The position numbers were made by a program, and so were the translations under genes. A DNA stretch of 64,000 bases from Saccharopolyspora soli (lineage in GTDB: Bacteria > Actinomycetota > Actinomycetes > Mycobacteriales > Pseudonocardiaceae): contig NZ_JALBWV010000039.1 of the NCBI RefSeq assembly GCF_022678645.1, positions 19,695 to 83,694 of the forward strand, in the 5' to 3' direction. Below the pieces are notes generated by a model. That model had not been told where the DNA came from. It was given only the letters and a program-made list of their open reading frames with translations, and ran no database searches. Below, piece after piece: positions 1 through 7,548 of this stretch. Position 1 is the first letter of the stretch. Each line of letters begins with the position of its first letter.

Positions 1-2
1 AC

Positions 3-110
3 CCGCTGGAGTTGGAGGCGTTGACGCGGGCCAGGCACAAGGATTTCGCCCCGCTGGTCGATCCCAGCGACCTGGTGTCCACTCCCGAACCCGACCCAGA
101 CGAGGTCTGA
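3..110 (+). CDS. C-terminal end of an unidentified protein (partial)
   Basis: An open frame enters from the left edge and stops with TGA at 108-110. The visible 35 residues are charged and end in an acidic, proline-rich tail (PEPDPDEV). A strong hairpin follows 2 bp after the stop, which supports this being a real 3' end. Too little is visible to name a family. Confidence 0.55.
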   Translation, partial: PLELEALTRARHKDFAPLVDPSDLVSTPEPDPDEV

Positions 111-111
111 G

Positions 112-153
112 GCGTGCCTGCTCCCCCGGTCAAGGCCGGGGGAGCAGGCACGC
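112..153 (+). terminator. Strong hairpin terminator
   Basis: A perfect 18-bp inverted repeat (arms 112-129 and 136-153, 6-nt loop) lies directly behind the stop of the partial gene. There is no U tract, as is common for actinomycete terminators. Confidence 0.8.
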
Positions 154-242
154 GCGTTCCCGCTTCGCGGGCCGAATTCAGCAGTGCGGCTCACGCACTC
201 GTCAATTTCAAGCCGATCGCCGAGTTCCGGGATCGGCTCGTG

Positions 243-263
243 CCCGGCTGAAGCCGGGTTTTT
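243..263 (+). terminator. Hairpin plus T-run just upstream of the alcohol dehydrogenase
   Basis: The stem CCCGGC/GCCGGG (243-248, 253-258) with a TGAA loop is followed by TTTTT (259-263). This is the best intrinsic-terminator shape in the window. It ends only 20 nt before the ATG at 284, so it is either a second terminator for the upstream gene or a leader attenuator for the dehydrogenase. Confidence 0.6.
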
Positions 264-283
264 CTCCCCGATTGGAGGCTTCG

Positions 284-1405
284 ATGAGCGTGCCGGACAG
301 TGCGCGGGCGATGGTGGCCACCGATCCGTACGCCATGGAACCCCGCGACATCCCGATCCCGCCGATCGGCCCGGACGAGGGCCTGCTGCGGGTGGAGGTG
401 ACCGCGATCTGCGGTACTGACTGGGAAATCTGGGGCCGCCAGTCGCGCGGCGCTGGCCTCGGCCCGCTCATCCTGGGACACGAGAACGTCGGTCGCGTCG
501 TCGCCATCGGCGAGCGCGCGGCCGAGCGTTGGGGTGTCGCGGTCGGCGACCGGATCGCGGTCGAGGAGTTCCTGCCGTGCGGAACGTGTCGACTGTGCCG
601 CGGTGGGAACTACCGGATCTGCGAGGCCACCGACTCGCGGGGCAGCAAACCGTTCCTGCGCTACGGAAGCACTCCGCTGACGGTGGCACCTGCGCTCTAC
701 GGCGGGCAGGCCGACTACCTGTACCTGCATCCACGGTCGATCGTGTACCACGTCGGCGAGGACATCAGCCCCGAGCTCGCCGCGCTCTACGTGCCGGTGG
801 GCAACGGAGTTCGGTGGGTGGTGCAGGAAGGTGGCTTGCAGGTCGGTGAGACGGCGGTCGTGATCGGTCCGGGCCAGCACGGGCTGGGTTGCGTGGTCGC
901 GGCCCGCGTTGCGGGTGCGGGCCGGGTGATCGTTGTGGGCACCGCGCAGGACGGTGACCGGTTGGCGGTCGCCAAGGCGCTCGGTGCCGACGAGGTGATC
1001 GTCGCTGGCAGCGGCACGAACCCGGTCGAGTCGGTGCTGGATGTGACGTCGGGCCGGGGAGCGGACGTGGTGGTGGATCTGGCCCCCGGCGCCACCGGGA
1101 CCGTCGAGGACGCGATGGCGATTGCGGGCAAGCGGGGGCGGGTGTTGCTCGCCGCCAGCAAGCACGGCCGCCCCGTGGCGGGCTTCTCCAACGACGTGGT
1201 CGTCCGCAAGGAGCTGGTGGTGCGCGGGGTGCGGGGCCACGATCATCGGTCGGTGGAGCCTGCCATCGACATCATCCGATCGCACCGCTTCCCGCTGGAA
1301 CAGCTGTGCACCCACCGGTTTCCCCTCGAACAAGCATCGGATGCCCTGCACACGGCCGCCAAAGGCGGCGAGCGGGGCGCGATTCACGTGAGCGTGGTGC
1401 CTTGA
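284..1405 (+). CDS. Zinc-dependent alcohol dehydrogenase (MDR superfamily)
   Basis: This 373-residue protein has the medium-chain dehydrogenase layout. The catalytic zinc site is at Cys43 (CGTD) with GHEN at 65-68. Four structural-zinc cysteines lie at about 99, 102, 105 and 113, and a Rossmann half follows. The family oxidises or reduces alcohols, polyols or threonine-like substrates with NAD(P). The start at ATG 284 is preceded by GGAGG at 274-278; an in-frame TTG at 272 would overlap that site and is less likely. The downstream class II aldolase start overlaps the stop, so the two are translationally coupled and probably act on the same hydroxy compound. The exact substrate cannot be read. 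Confidence 0.9.
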   Translation: MSVPDSARAMVATDPYAMEPRDIPIPPIGPDEGLLRVEVTAICGTDWEIWGRQSRGAGLGPLILGHENVGRVVAIGERAAERWGVAVGDRIAVEEFLPCGTCRLCRGGNYRICEATDSRGSKPFLRYGSTPLTVAPALYGGQADYLYLHPRSIVYHVGEDISPELAALYVPVGNGVRWVVQEGGLQVGETAVVIGPGQHGLGCVVAARVAGAGRVIVVGTAQDGDRLAVAKALGADEVIVAGSGTNPVESVLDVTSGRGADVVVDLAPGATGTVEDAMAIAGKRGRVLLAASKHGRPVAGFSNDVVVRKELVVRGVRGHDHRSVEPAIDIIRSHRFPLEQLCTHRFPLEQASDALHTAAKGGERGAIHVSVVP

Positions 1406-2124
1406 CCTTGACTTCACCGGAACTTCGCGAGCAGGTCGCGCTGGCCTGCCGGGTGTTGGCCGCGACCGGCCTCGTGGAGAACGTGCTCGGGCACGTCAGC
1501 GTGCGGACGTCGCAGAGCAGCCTGCTGGTGCGTGGCCGTGGTCCGAACGAGCGCGGACTCGCTCACACCACAGTGGACGATGTTCATGAGGTTCCCTTCG
1601 ACGGTGCGGCCCGGGAGGGGGATTGGGCGCCGCCCCAGGAGCTGCCGCTGCACGTGGAACCGATGCGCCGTCAGCCGGAGGTCACCGCCGTCGTGCACGC
1701 ACATCCGCCTGCTGTCGTGGCGGCGACCGTTGCCCGGCTGCCGTGGCGGCCGGTGGTGGGCGCCTACGACATTCCAGCCGCGCGGATGGCGGCCGAGGGG
1801 ATCCCGGAGTGGCCGCGTTCGGTCCTGGTCCGGCGTGCGGATCTGGCCCACCAGCTCCTCGATCACATGGGGCAGCGGCCGGTGTGCGTGTTGCGCGGGC
1901 ACGGTCTGTTGAGCGTGGCCGGGGGTGATCCGATGACGGCGATCGCGGCGGCGGTGGTGCAGGCGGTCGCGGTGGACTCGCTGGCGCGGATGATGCTGGC
2001 CGCGGCTTCGGCCGGGTCGGGGCTGGAGTCGATCCCCGAGGAGGATTTGGCCGAGCTGCCAGACCTGGGCGCCGGGTTCAACGTGTCGATGATGTGGCGT
2101 CACCTGCTGACGCGGTTGCCTTGA
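1402..2124 (+). CDS. Class II aldolase/adducin family protein
   Basis: A protein of about 240 residues with the zinc-binding pattern of fuculose-phosphate aldolase relatives: HAH at 99-101 and a third histidine at about 167 in LRGHG. Members cleave or decarboxylate sugar-acid phosphates or other beta-hydroxy acids in the cytosol. The start is taken as TTG 1402, overlapping the stop of the dehydrogenase; TTG 1408 is an alternative. Its 3' end overlaps the convergent MFS gene by 47 bp. Together with the upstream dehydrogenase it looks like a two-step catabolic unit. Confidence 0.82.
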   Translation: MTLTSPELREQVALACRVLAATGLVENVLGHVSVRTSQSSLLVRGRGPNERGLAHTTVDDVHEVPFDGAAREGDWAPPQELPLHVEPMRRQPEVTAVVHAHPPAVVAATVARLPWRPVVGAYDIPAARMAAEGIPEWPRSVLVRRADLAHQLLDHMGQRPVCVLRGHGLLSVAGGDPMTAIAAAVVQAVAVDSLARMMLAAASAGSGLESIPEEDLAELPDLGAGFNVSMMWRHLLTRLP

Positions 2125-3349
2125 CGCGGCGCAGGATCGGCAGCACCGCCACCGCCGCCAGCAGCGCCGTCCCGGCCGCCAGCCACAGCCCGGCGCGGGC
2201 TCCGAAGCGCTCGCACCACCAGCCCAGCAGCGGCCCGCCCAGCGGTGTCGTGCCGAGGAAGACCAGGCTGTGCAGGCTGATGACGCGGCCCTGAAGCCCC
2301 TTTTCGGCGCGTAGTTGCAGCAGTGTGCGGGTCAGGGTGTTGAAGCTGATGTTCGCGATTCCCATCGCGGTGACCGCTACGAGCGTCAGCGACAGTCCTG
2401 GGGTGAGGGCGGTGGCGGCGTTGGTCGCGGCGAATGCCACGGTCCACCACACGACCCCGCGCAGGCCGACTTCTTCGCGGCTGGCCGCCACGAGCGCGCC
2501 GAGTGCGGCGCCCAGGCCGAGCGCGCTGGTGAGCGCGCCGTATCCGGAGGCGCCGCTGTGCAGGTCGTCGCTGGCCAGCAGCGGCAGCACGACCCGGAAG
2601 TTCTGGCCGAACAGGCCGATCACGGTGACCAGCACCAATGTCGCGGTCATCTCGGGGCGGGCCAGCACGTAGCGCAGCCCTTCCAGGGAGCCGGTCGGGG
2701 TGGTCCGCCGCGCGTCGGCGGCAGCCGGGGGTTCCGGGGCCATGCGCAGCAGTCCGATCAGCACCGCGACGAACGAGACGGCGTTGATCGCGAAGGCGGT
2801 GCCCACTCCGGTGACGGCGATGACCACCCCAGCCAGTGCCGGGCCCACCAGTCGGCCAGCGTTGTGCACGGTGGAGTTCAGGGCCTGGGCGTTGGCGTAG
2901 TCCTCCGGCGGGACCTTGTCGGTGACCAGCGCCTGGCGGGCGGGTGTGTCCAGCACCGTCACGAGACCGAGGCCGAGCGCGAGCGCGTAGACCATCCACA
3001 GCTGCACCAGCCCGGTCAGGCTCAGCACCGCCAGCGCGGCAGCGAGCAGGGCGCTGGCGGTCTGGGTGCCGATGAGCAGTCGACGGCGGTCCAGCCGGTC
3101 CACCAGGGCGCCGCCCCACAGTCCGAGCAGCAGGGTCGGCAGGAACTGCAGCGCCGAGGTGATGCCGAGGGCGAGGCCGTTGTCGGTGAGCTGGACGACC
3201 AGCCAGTCCTGGGCGACCCGCTGCATCCAGGTGCCGATGACGGAAACGGCGTGGCCGAAGAGGAATCGCCGGTAGTCGCGATGTCGCAGTGATCGCACCG
3301 TCCTGGCCACGATCCGCGGGCGTAGCCGGTGAGCCAACGATCGCGCCAT
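2078..3349 (-). CDS. MFS transporter, DHA3/EntS-like
   Basis: This 423-residue protein has about twelve hydrophobic segments and the N-terminal pattern FRRFLFG...IGTWMQRVAQDWLV typical of the enterobactin-exporter-like DHA3 branch. It probably exports a small molecule by proton antiport. Transcription is divergent from the dehydrogenase at 3475. The 17-bp motif at 3372-3388 lies only 23 bp from its ATG and could control both. Its last codons overlap the end of the class II aldolase gene on the other strand. A second MFS protein of similar type closes the ABC transporter operon at 10582-11811. Confidence 0.88.
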   Translation of the reverse strand: MARSLAHRLRPRIVARTVRSLRHRDYRRFLFGHAVSVIGTWMQRVAQDWLVVQLTDNGLALGITSALQFLPTLLLGLWGGALVDRLDRRRLLIGTQTASALLAAALAVLSLTGLVQLWMVYALALGLGLVTVLDTPARQALVTDKVPPEDYANAQALNSTVHNAGRLVGPALAGVVIAVTGVGTAFAINAVSFVAVLIGLLRMAPEPPAAADARRTTPTGSLEGLRYVLARPEMTATLVLVTVIGLFGQNFRVVLPLLASDDLHSGASGYGALTSALGLGAALGALVAASREEVGLRGVVWWTVAFAATNAATALTPGLSLTLVAVTAMGIANISFNTLTRTLLQLRAEKGLQGRVISLHSLVFLGTTPLGGPLLGWWCERFGARAGLWLAAGTALLAAVAVLPILRRVKATASAGDATSSTR

Positions 3350-3371
3350 GCGCCAAACCCCTTCCGTTTGA

Positions 3372-3388
3372 GGACTAATGGTAATACC
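3372..3388. promoter_or_regulatory. Candidate operator, copy 1 of the GGACTAA...ACC motif
   Basis: GGACTAATGGTAATACC lies between the divergent MFS and dehydrogenase genes. It contains the near-palindrome ATGGTAATACCAT (3378-3390), which resembles GTnnnAC operators of FCD-type GntR regulators. The same 17-base pattern recurs at 4365, 17941 and 18179. Confidence 0.6.
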
Positions 3389-3474
3389 ATGTTTTCCGCT
3401 AGTGATCGCTCCGGATCGTTTTCCGGGGCGAGGCCCGTCTCGCGATCACGCGGACGATGAGGGGAGCGATCCCG

Positions 3475-4371
3475 GTGGAAAACGATGACGATGGCGGCTC
3501 TTCTGACGTCGTCCCGACGGTCGGGGTAATCGGCCTGGGGGCGATGGGGCTGCCCATCGCCGGGCATTTGGCGAGATCCGGGATCGCTGTGACCGTTCAT
3601 GATCTGGACCCGGACCGCGCAGATGCGGCGGCGGCTTTCGGCTGCGCGGTGGCCGATGGTGCGGCCGTGGTCGCCGAGGCGAGCGCGGTGACGTTCGTGC
3701 TGGTGCCCTCCGACTCCGACGTCCGGGCGGTGTGCCTCGACGCTGGAGGTGTCGTCGACCGGGCGGGCACCGACGGCGTGATCGTCGTGTGCAGCTCCGT
3801 GCATCCCGCGACCGTGCGGGAGATCGACGCGGCGGTGGCCGGGACCAACGGTCGCCGCCGCGTGCTGGATGCCGCGTTGACCGGCGGCGTGCGCGCGGCG
3901 GAGGAAGGAGCGGTCAACCTGCTCGTCGGCGGACCGGCCGAGACGCTCGAACGTGCCAGGCCGGTGCTCGAACCCTGGTGCGCCACCGTGCACCACCTCG
4001 GTGAACTGGGTGCGGGACAGATCGCGAAGAGCGCGAACAACCTCGTGCACTGGGCGCAGATCTGCGCCATCGAGGAAGCGCTGGATCTCGCCCGGCGCTA
4101 CGGGCTGTCGGTTCCGGCCGTGCGCGCCGCGCTGATGGACGGGCCGACCGACAGCCGAACTCTGCGGGAACTCGAACGGATGCGGTTGACCTGGTGGGCG
4201 AAGGATCTCGACACCGTCGACCGGCTCGCTCGGGAGGTCGGCCGCCCGACACCGGTCGCCGATCTGTGCCGGTCCCGGATGTCCGGCATCACCGTCGACG
4301 CGTTGGCCGAGCTGCTCGTCTCGGTCGGCGCGGAATCCCCCGCGTTGTTTCGGTCAGGTAACGAGGGTTAA
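3475..4371 (+). CDS. NAD(P)-dependent beta-hydroxyacid dehydrogenase (6-PGDH/HIBADH-like)
   Basis: A 298-residue protein with the N-terminal nucleotide motif GLGAMG, followed by an all-helical C-terminal domain with the conserved lysine region GQIAKSANN. The family oxidises 3-hydroxy acids such as 3-hydroxyisobutyrate, tartronate semialdehyde or sugar acids. GTG 3475 is chosen because GAGGGGAG at 3459-3466 sits eight bases before it; an in-frame ATG at 3457 would overlap that site. The cupin gene follows 65 bp later, and a second copy of the 17-bp motif overlaps this gene's stop codon. Confidence 0.85.
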   Translation: MENDDDGGSSDVVPTVGVIGLGAMGLPIAGHLARSGIAVTVHDLDPDRADAAAAFGCAVADGAAVVAEASAVTFVLVPSDSDVRAVCLDAGGVVDRAGTDGVIVVCSSVHPATVREIDAAVAGTNGRRRVLDAALTGGVRAAEEGAVNLLVGGPAETLERARPVLEPWCATVHHLGELGAGQIAKSANNLVHWAQICAIEEALDLARRYGLSVPAVRAALMDGPTDSRTLRELERMRLTWWAKDLDTVDRLAREVGRPTPVADLCRSRMSGITVDALAELLVSVGAESPALFRSGNEG

Positions 4372-4381
4372 AGGTCATACC
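4365..4381. promoter_or_regulatory. Candidate operator, copy 2 of the GGACTAA...ACC motif
   Basis: GGGTTAAAGGTCATACC overlaps the TAA stop of the dehydrogenase and lies 55 bp before the cupin start. It keeps the GGTnnnACC core and matches copy 1 at 13 of 17 positions. Confidence 0.5.
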
Positions 4382-4436
4382 GTAAGACCGTAATCTGTGT
4401 GCAGCGAACCGCACCACCGTCGAAGGGAACCCAACA

Positions 4437-5063
4437 GTGCGAGACGACTACCAGAAAGGCGTTCTGTCCAGCGAGAAGCGCAACCTGAGCACTTCCGAGA
4501 TCGCCGCGCGTGACGAGTTCAACCGCAAGCATCCAATGACCAAGGGCCTCGTCGTCCCGCACGACCTGCGCAAGATGGAGCTGCCCGAACGGCCGTGGCG
4601 CAACAACCGCGGGCACTATTTCGACCTCGGCGACTACGAGGTCCTCAACGCGCACCTCTCGGAACTCAAGCCGGGCAGCCCGTCGGTGCGGCACCGCCAC
4701 ACCACGGAGGCATACCTCTACGTCGTGAAGGGCCACGGCTACTCGTTGATCAACTACGACGACGAGCCGATCGAGGTCGTCGAGTGGTCCGAGGGCACCC
4801 TGTTCGCCCCACCGCGGTGGGCCTGGCACCAGCACTTCAACCTCGACGAGTCCGACACCGCGCGGTACCTCGCCATCCAGGACACCGGGCTGCTGCGCAC
4901 CATGCGGCTGCACAACATCGAGCGGCACGGCGTTCAGCTCTCCCCGGAAGAGGCGCGCCCGCTGCTCGACGCCGCGATCGCCGACGGCACGGTGCACGGC
5001 GGCATGCGCAGTGGTGACCCCAACACGATCGTCGAACCCGTCAACGACCCCGGAAAGTCCTGA
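4437..5063 (+). CDS. Cupin-domain protein
   Basis: This 208-residue single-cupin protein has metal-ligand motif 1 at His86, His88 and Glu91 and a second histidine pair WHQH at about 130-133. Such cupins are often Fe(II) or Mn(II) dioxygenases or isomerases, but catalysis is not proven by the motif alone. The start is GTG 4437 with GAAGGGA about 10 bases upstream. A large hairpin separates it from the solute-binding protein gene. Its motif 1 block resembles the second domain of the bicupin at 14326-15393, including the phrase EAYLYVV/EAWLYVV, which suggests related substrates. Confidence 0.82.
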   Translation: MRDDYQKGVLSSEKRNLSTSEIAARDEFNRKHPMTKGLVVPHDLRKMELPERPWRNNRGHYFDLGDYEVLNAHLSELKPGSPSVRHRHTTEAYLYVVKGHGYSLINYDDEPIEVVEWSEGTLFAPPRWAWHQHFNLDESDTARYLAIQDTGLLRTMRLHNIERHGVQLSPEEARPLLDAAIADGTVHGGMRSGDPNTIVEPVNDPGKS

Positions 5064-5083
5064 CGCCCCGAGGACGACGCCAG

Positions 5084-5136
5084 GCCGGGCAGCCGAGCCG
5101 CACGTGATTCCCGCACGTGGCTCGGCACTGCCCGGC
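5084..5136 (+). terminator. Intra-operon hairpin before the transporter genes
   Basis: Outer arms GCCGGGCAG (5084-5092) and CTGCCCGGC (5128-5136) enclose further pairing (CCGAGCC/GGCTCGG, CACGTG/CACGTG). It may terminate part of the cupin transcript or protect the transcript end, lowering or separating transporter expression. Confidence 0.65.
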
Positions 5137-5167
5137 TTTCTCCCACCACACCCCAGGGAGCTCACCG

Positions 5168-6280
5168 ATGCGCTGCCCTTCCCCCCTCCTCGCCCTGTTC
5201 CTGATCGTCGGCCTCGCGGTGGCGGGCTGCTCCTCCGGAGCCGCGGACGGCCCCGCCGCGACCGCTGGATCAACCACCGGTACCGACGCCTATGCCGCCT
5301 ACGCGAACCTCACCGGCCCGGACCGCACGGCCAAACTGCTGGAGGCCGCGAAGTCCGAAGGCGGCGAGGTCGACATCTACACCTCCAACACCGACATCCA
5401 GAACCTGATCGACGGTTTCCAGAAGGCATATCCGGACATCAAGGTCAACGCCTTCCGCGCCAACTCCGAAACGGTGTTGCAGCGCATCCTGCAGGAATCC
5501 AGCGCGCGCAAGATCGCCAACGATGTTGTGGACACCAACGAGTTCGAACTTCGGGCCCTGAGCAAGGAACACGTGCTCGCGCCCTACAACGGCCCGGCGA
5601 AGCAGAACCTGCGCCCGGACGCGATCTACGACGACTGGCAAGCCGAGCGGTTCAACGGGTTCGTCATCGGCTGGAACACCTCCCTCGTGCCCGAGGGGCA
5701 GGCACCCAAGAGCTTCACCGACCTCGCGGACCCGAAGTGGCGGGGCAAGGTGGCGCTGGAACTCGGTGACTGGGACTGGTACGCCACGATGCACACCTAC
5801 CTCACCGACCAGAAGCACATGGCCCCGGAGGCCGTCGACCAACTCTTCCGGCAGGTCGTGGCAAATTCCAAGGTCACCAAGGGCCACACCGTGCAGGGCG
5901 AGCTGCTCAGCGCTGGCCAGTTCGCGGTGGCGGCGTCGATCTACAACCACACCGTCGACAACGCGGCCGCCGATGGTGCACCGGTGGCCTGGCATCCCGT
6001 CGCCGACCCGGTGATCCTGCGCCCGAACGGGCTGGCGCTGATGGCGCAGCCTCGCCACCCGGCCGCAGCGTTGCTGTGGGCGGACTGGGTGCTCAGCGAG
6101 GGGCAGAAGGTGATCGCCGAATCCAACCGGATCCCGGCCGCCGAGAACGTTCCGGGTTACCAGAACCCGATCCCGCCAGGCACCCCGGTGTACGAGATGC
6201 CGGAATCGGCCGTGCAGCAGGTCGACATGTGGAACAAGGCGTACGACGACCTGCTGCGCGGTGCGCCGCAGGCTCGGTGA
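5168..6280 (+). CDS. ABC transporter solute-binding lipoprotein 1 (AfuA/FutA-like fold)
   Basis: A 370-residue secreted lipoprotein. The signal peptide ends in a lipobox with Cys21 (AVAGC), and the mature part is a type 2 periplasmic-binding fold of the Fe(III)/2-aminoethylphosphonate/polyamine group (DIYTSN near the start, then EADPKWRGKVALE-like segments). AGGGAG at 5155-5160 supports ATG 5168. The next gene encodes a clear paralogue sharing SETVLQRILQE, ADPKWRG/ADPKYRG and KGHT. Context with cupins and dehydrogenases argues for uptake of an organic acid or similar nutrient and not iron, but the ligand is unknown. Confidence 0.88.
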   Translation: MRCPSPLLALFLIVGLAVAGCSSGAADGPAATAGSTTGTDAYAAYANLTGPDRTAKLLEAAKSEGGEVDIYTSNTDIQNLIDGFQKAYPDIKVNAFRANSETVLQRILQESSARKIANDVVDTNEFELRALSKEHVLAPYNGPAKQNLRPDAIYDDWQAERFNGFVIGWNTSLVPEGQAPKSFTDLADPKWRGKVALELGDWDWYATMHTYLTDQKHMAPEAVDQLFRQVVANSKVTKGHTVQGELLSAGQFAVAASIYNHTVDNAAADGAPVAWHPVADPVILRPNGLALMAQPRHPAAALLWADWVLSEGQKVIAESNRIPAAENVPGYQNPIPPGTPVYEMPESAVQQVDMWNKAYDDLLRGAPQAR

Positions 6281-6373
6281 ACTCCGTTGCCGCACCTGGA
6301 AGTCGCCGCCTGTGAACGCGCCCCGACCCGTGTGGTCCGCCGCGGCGATTGCCAAAACCGAAGGGAACAGTCA

Positions 6374-7504
6374 ATGAGGACTCGATCATTCGCCATGATC
6401 GCCGTTACCGGCGTGATGGCGCTGTTAGCCGCGGCGTGCGGAGGCGGTGTCGCAGACACCGGACAGATCGCCGGGGGAGGTACCGCCAACTCCGAGGCGG
6501 ACAAGGTCTACGCGGAGATCGCCGCTGTACCGCGTGACCAGCAACGCGCCAAAGCCGTGGAACTGGCCAAGCAAGAGGGATCCCTGTCGATCTACTCCTC
6601 GATGACCCAGGACGTCGCCGACGTCGTGCGCGACAAGTTCCAGCAGCAGTTCGGCATCCAGGTCTCGGTGTTCCGCGGGAACTCCGAGACGGTCCTGCAG
6701 CGAATCCTGCAGGAGGGCGGGGCGAACCGGCTCGGCGCGGACGCGGTCGAGACGAACTTCGCCGAGATGGCCGTGCTCGCGCATGAAGGCATGCTGGCCG
6801 ACTACACCGGGACCGGCCTCGACAAGGTCAAGGACACCGGCAAGTTCGACCACTGGACCGCCAGCCGGTTCAACGTCTTCCTGCCCGCGTGGAACACCAA
6901 CCTGATCCGTCCCGGTGAGGAGCCGCGCAGTTGGGAGGAGCTCGCCGACCCGAAGTACCGCGGCAAGATCACGCTGGAGGTCTCCGACAGCGACTGGTAC
7001 GAGAACGTCACGAAGTACTGGCTCGACCACGGCAAGTCGCAGCAGGAGGTCGACAACCTCTGGCGCGGCATCGTCAGCAACGCCAAGGCCGCCAAGGGGC
7101 ACACCACGATGATGGAGCTGCTTGGCGCGGGCCAGACCCCGATGGACGCGATGAACTACACCTACATCACAGAGCGGGCCAGGGTGGACGGGGCACCGGT
7201 CGCCTACCGCCTCGCCGATGGCACGAACCCGATCCCCGCTTTCGCGCGGCCGAACGGGGTGGGCATGCTCCGCGGCGCCAAGAACCCCGCGGCGGCGTGG
7301 TTGTTCTACGACTGGATGCTCAACGAAGGCCAGCAGGTGCTCGTCGACCTGCACCTGACGCCGTCGACCGACGTGCCCGGTGACAACAGCTTCAAGGGCA
7401 TCAACCTCGTTCCCTTCGACGTCGAGGGCCTGACCAAGGAGGGCGCCGACTGGGACAGGAAGTACGACGAGCAGTTGCGCGGGGTCGAGCAGGTGCCGAA
7501 CTGA
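6374..7504 (+). CDS. ABC transporter solute-binding lipoprotein 2, paralogue of the preceding gene
   Basis: A 376-residue lipoprotein with lipobox cysteine at 22 (LAAAC). It shares several blocks with the upstream protein, including SETVLQRILQE and a C-terminal PNG...P(A)AA.LF.DW segment, so the pair arose by tandem duplication. The start ATG 6374 has AAGGGA about 8 bases upstream. Two binding proteins for one permease usually broaden ligand range or tune affinity. Divergence outside the shared blocks suggests different ligands. Confidence 0.87.
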   Translation: MRTRSFAMIAVTGVMALLAAACGGGVADTGQIAGGGTANSEADKVYAEIAAVPRDQQRAKAVELAKQEGSLSIYSSMTQDVADVVRDKFQQQFGIQVSVFRGNSETVLQRILQEGGANRLGADAVETNFAEMAVLAHEGMLADYTGTGLDKVKDTGKFDHWTASRFNVFLPAWNTNLIRPGEEPRSWEELADPKYRGKITLEVSDSDWYENVTKYWLDHGKSQQEVDNLWRGIVSNAKAAKGHTTMMELLGAGQTPMDAMNYTYITERARVDGAPVAYRLADGTNPIPAFARPNGVGMLRGAKNPAAAWLFYDWMLNEGQQVLVDLHLTPSTDVPGDNSFKGINLVPFDVEGLTKEGADWDRKYDEQLRGVEQVPN

Positions 7505-7548
7505 CACGACAGCCCCATTCCGCCAACAGCTCCCAGGTGAGGTGACAC

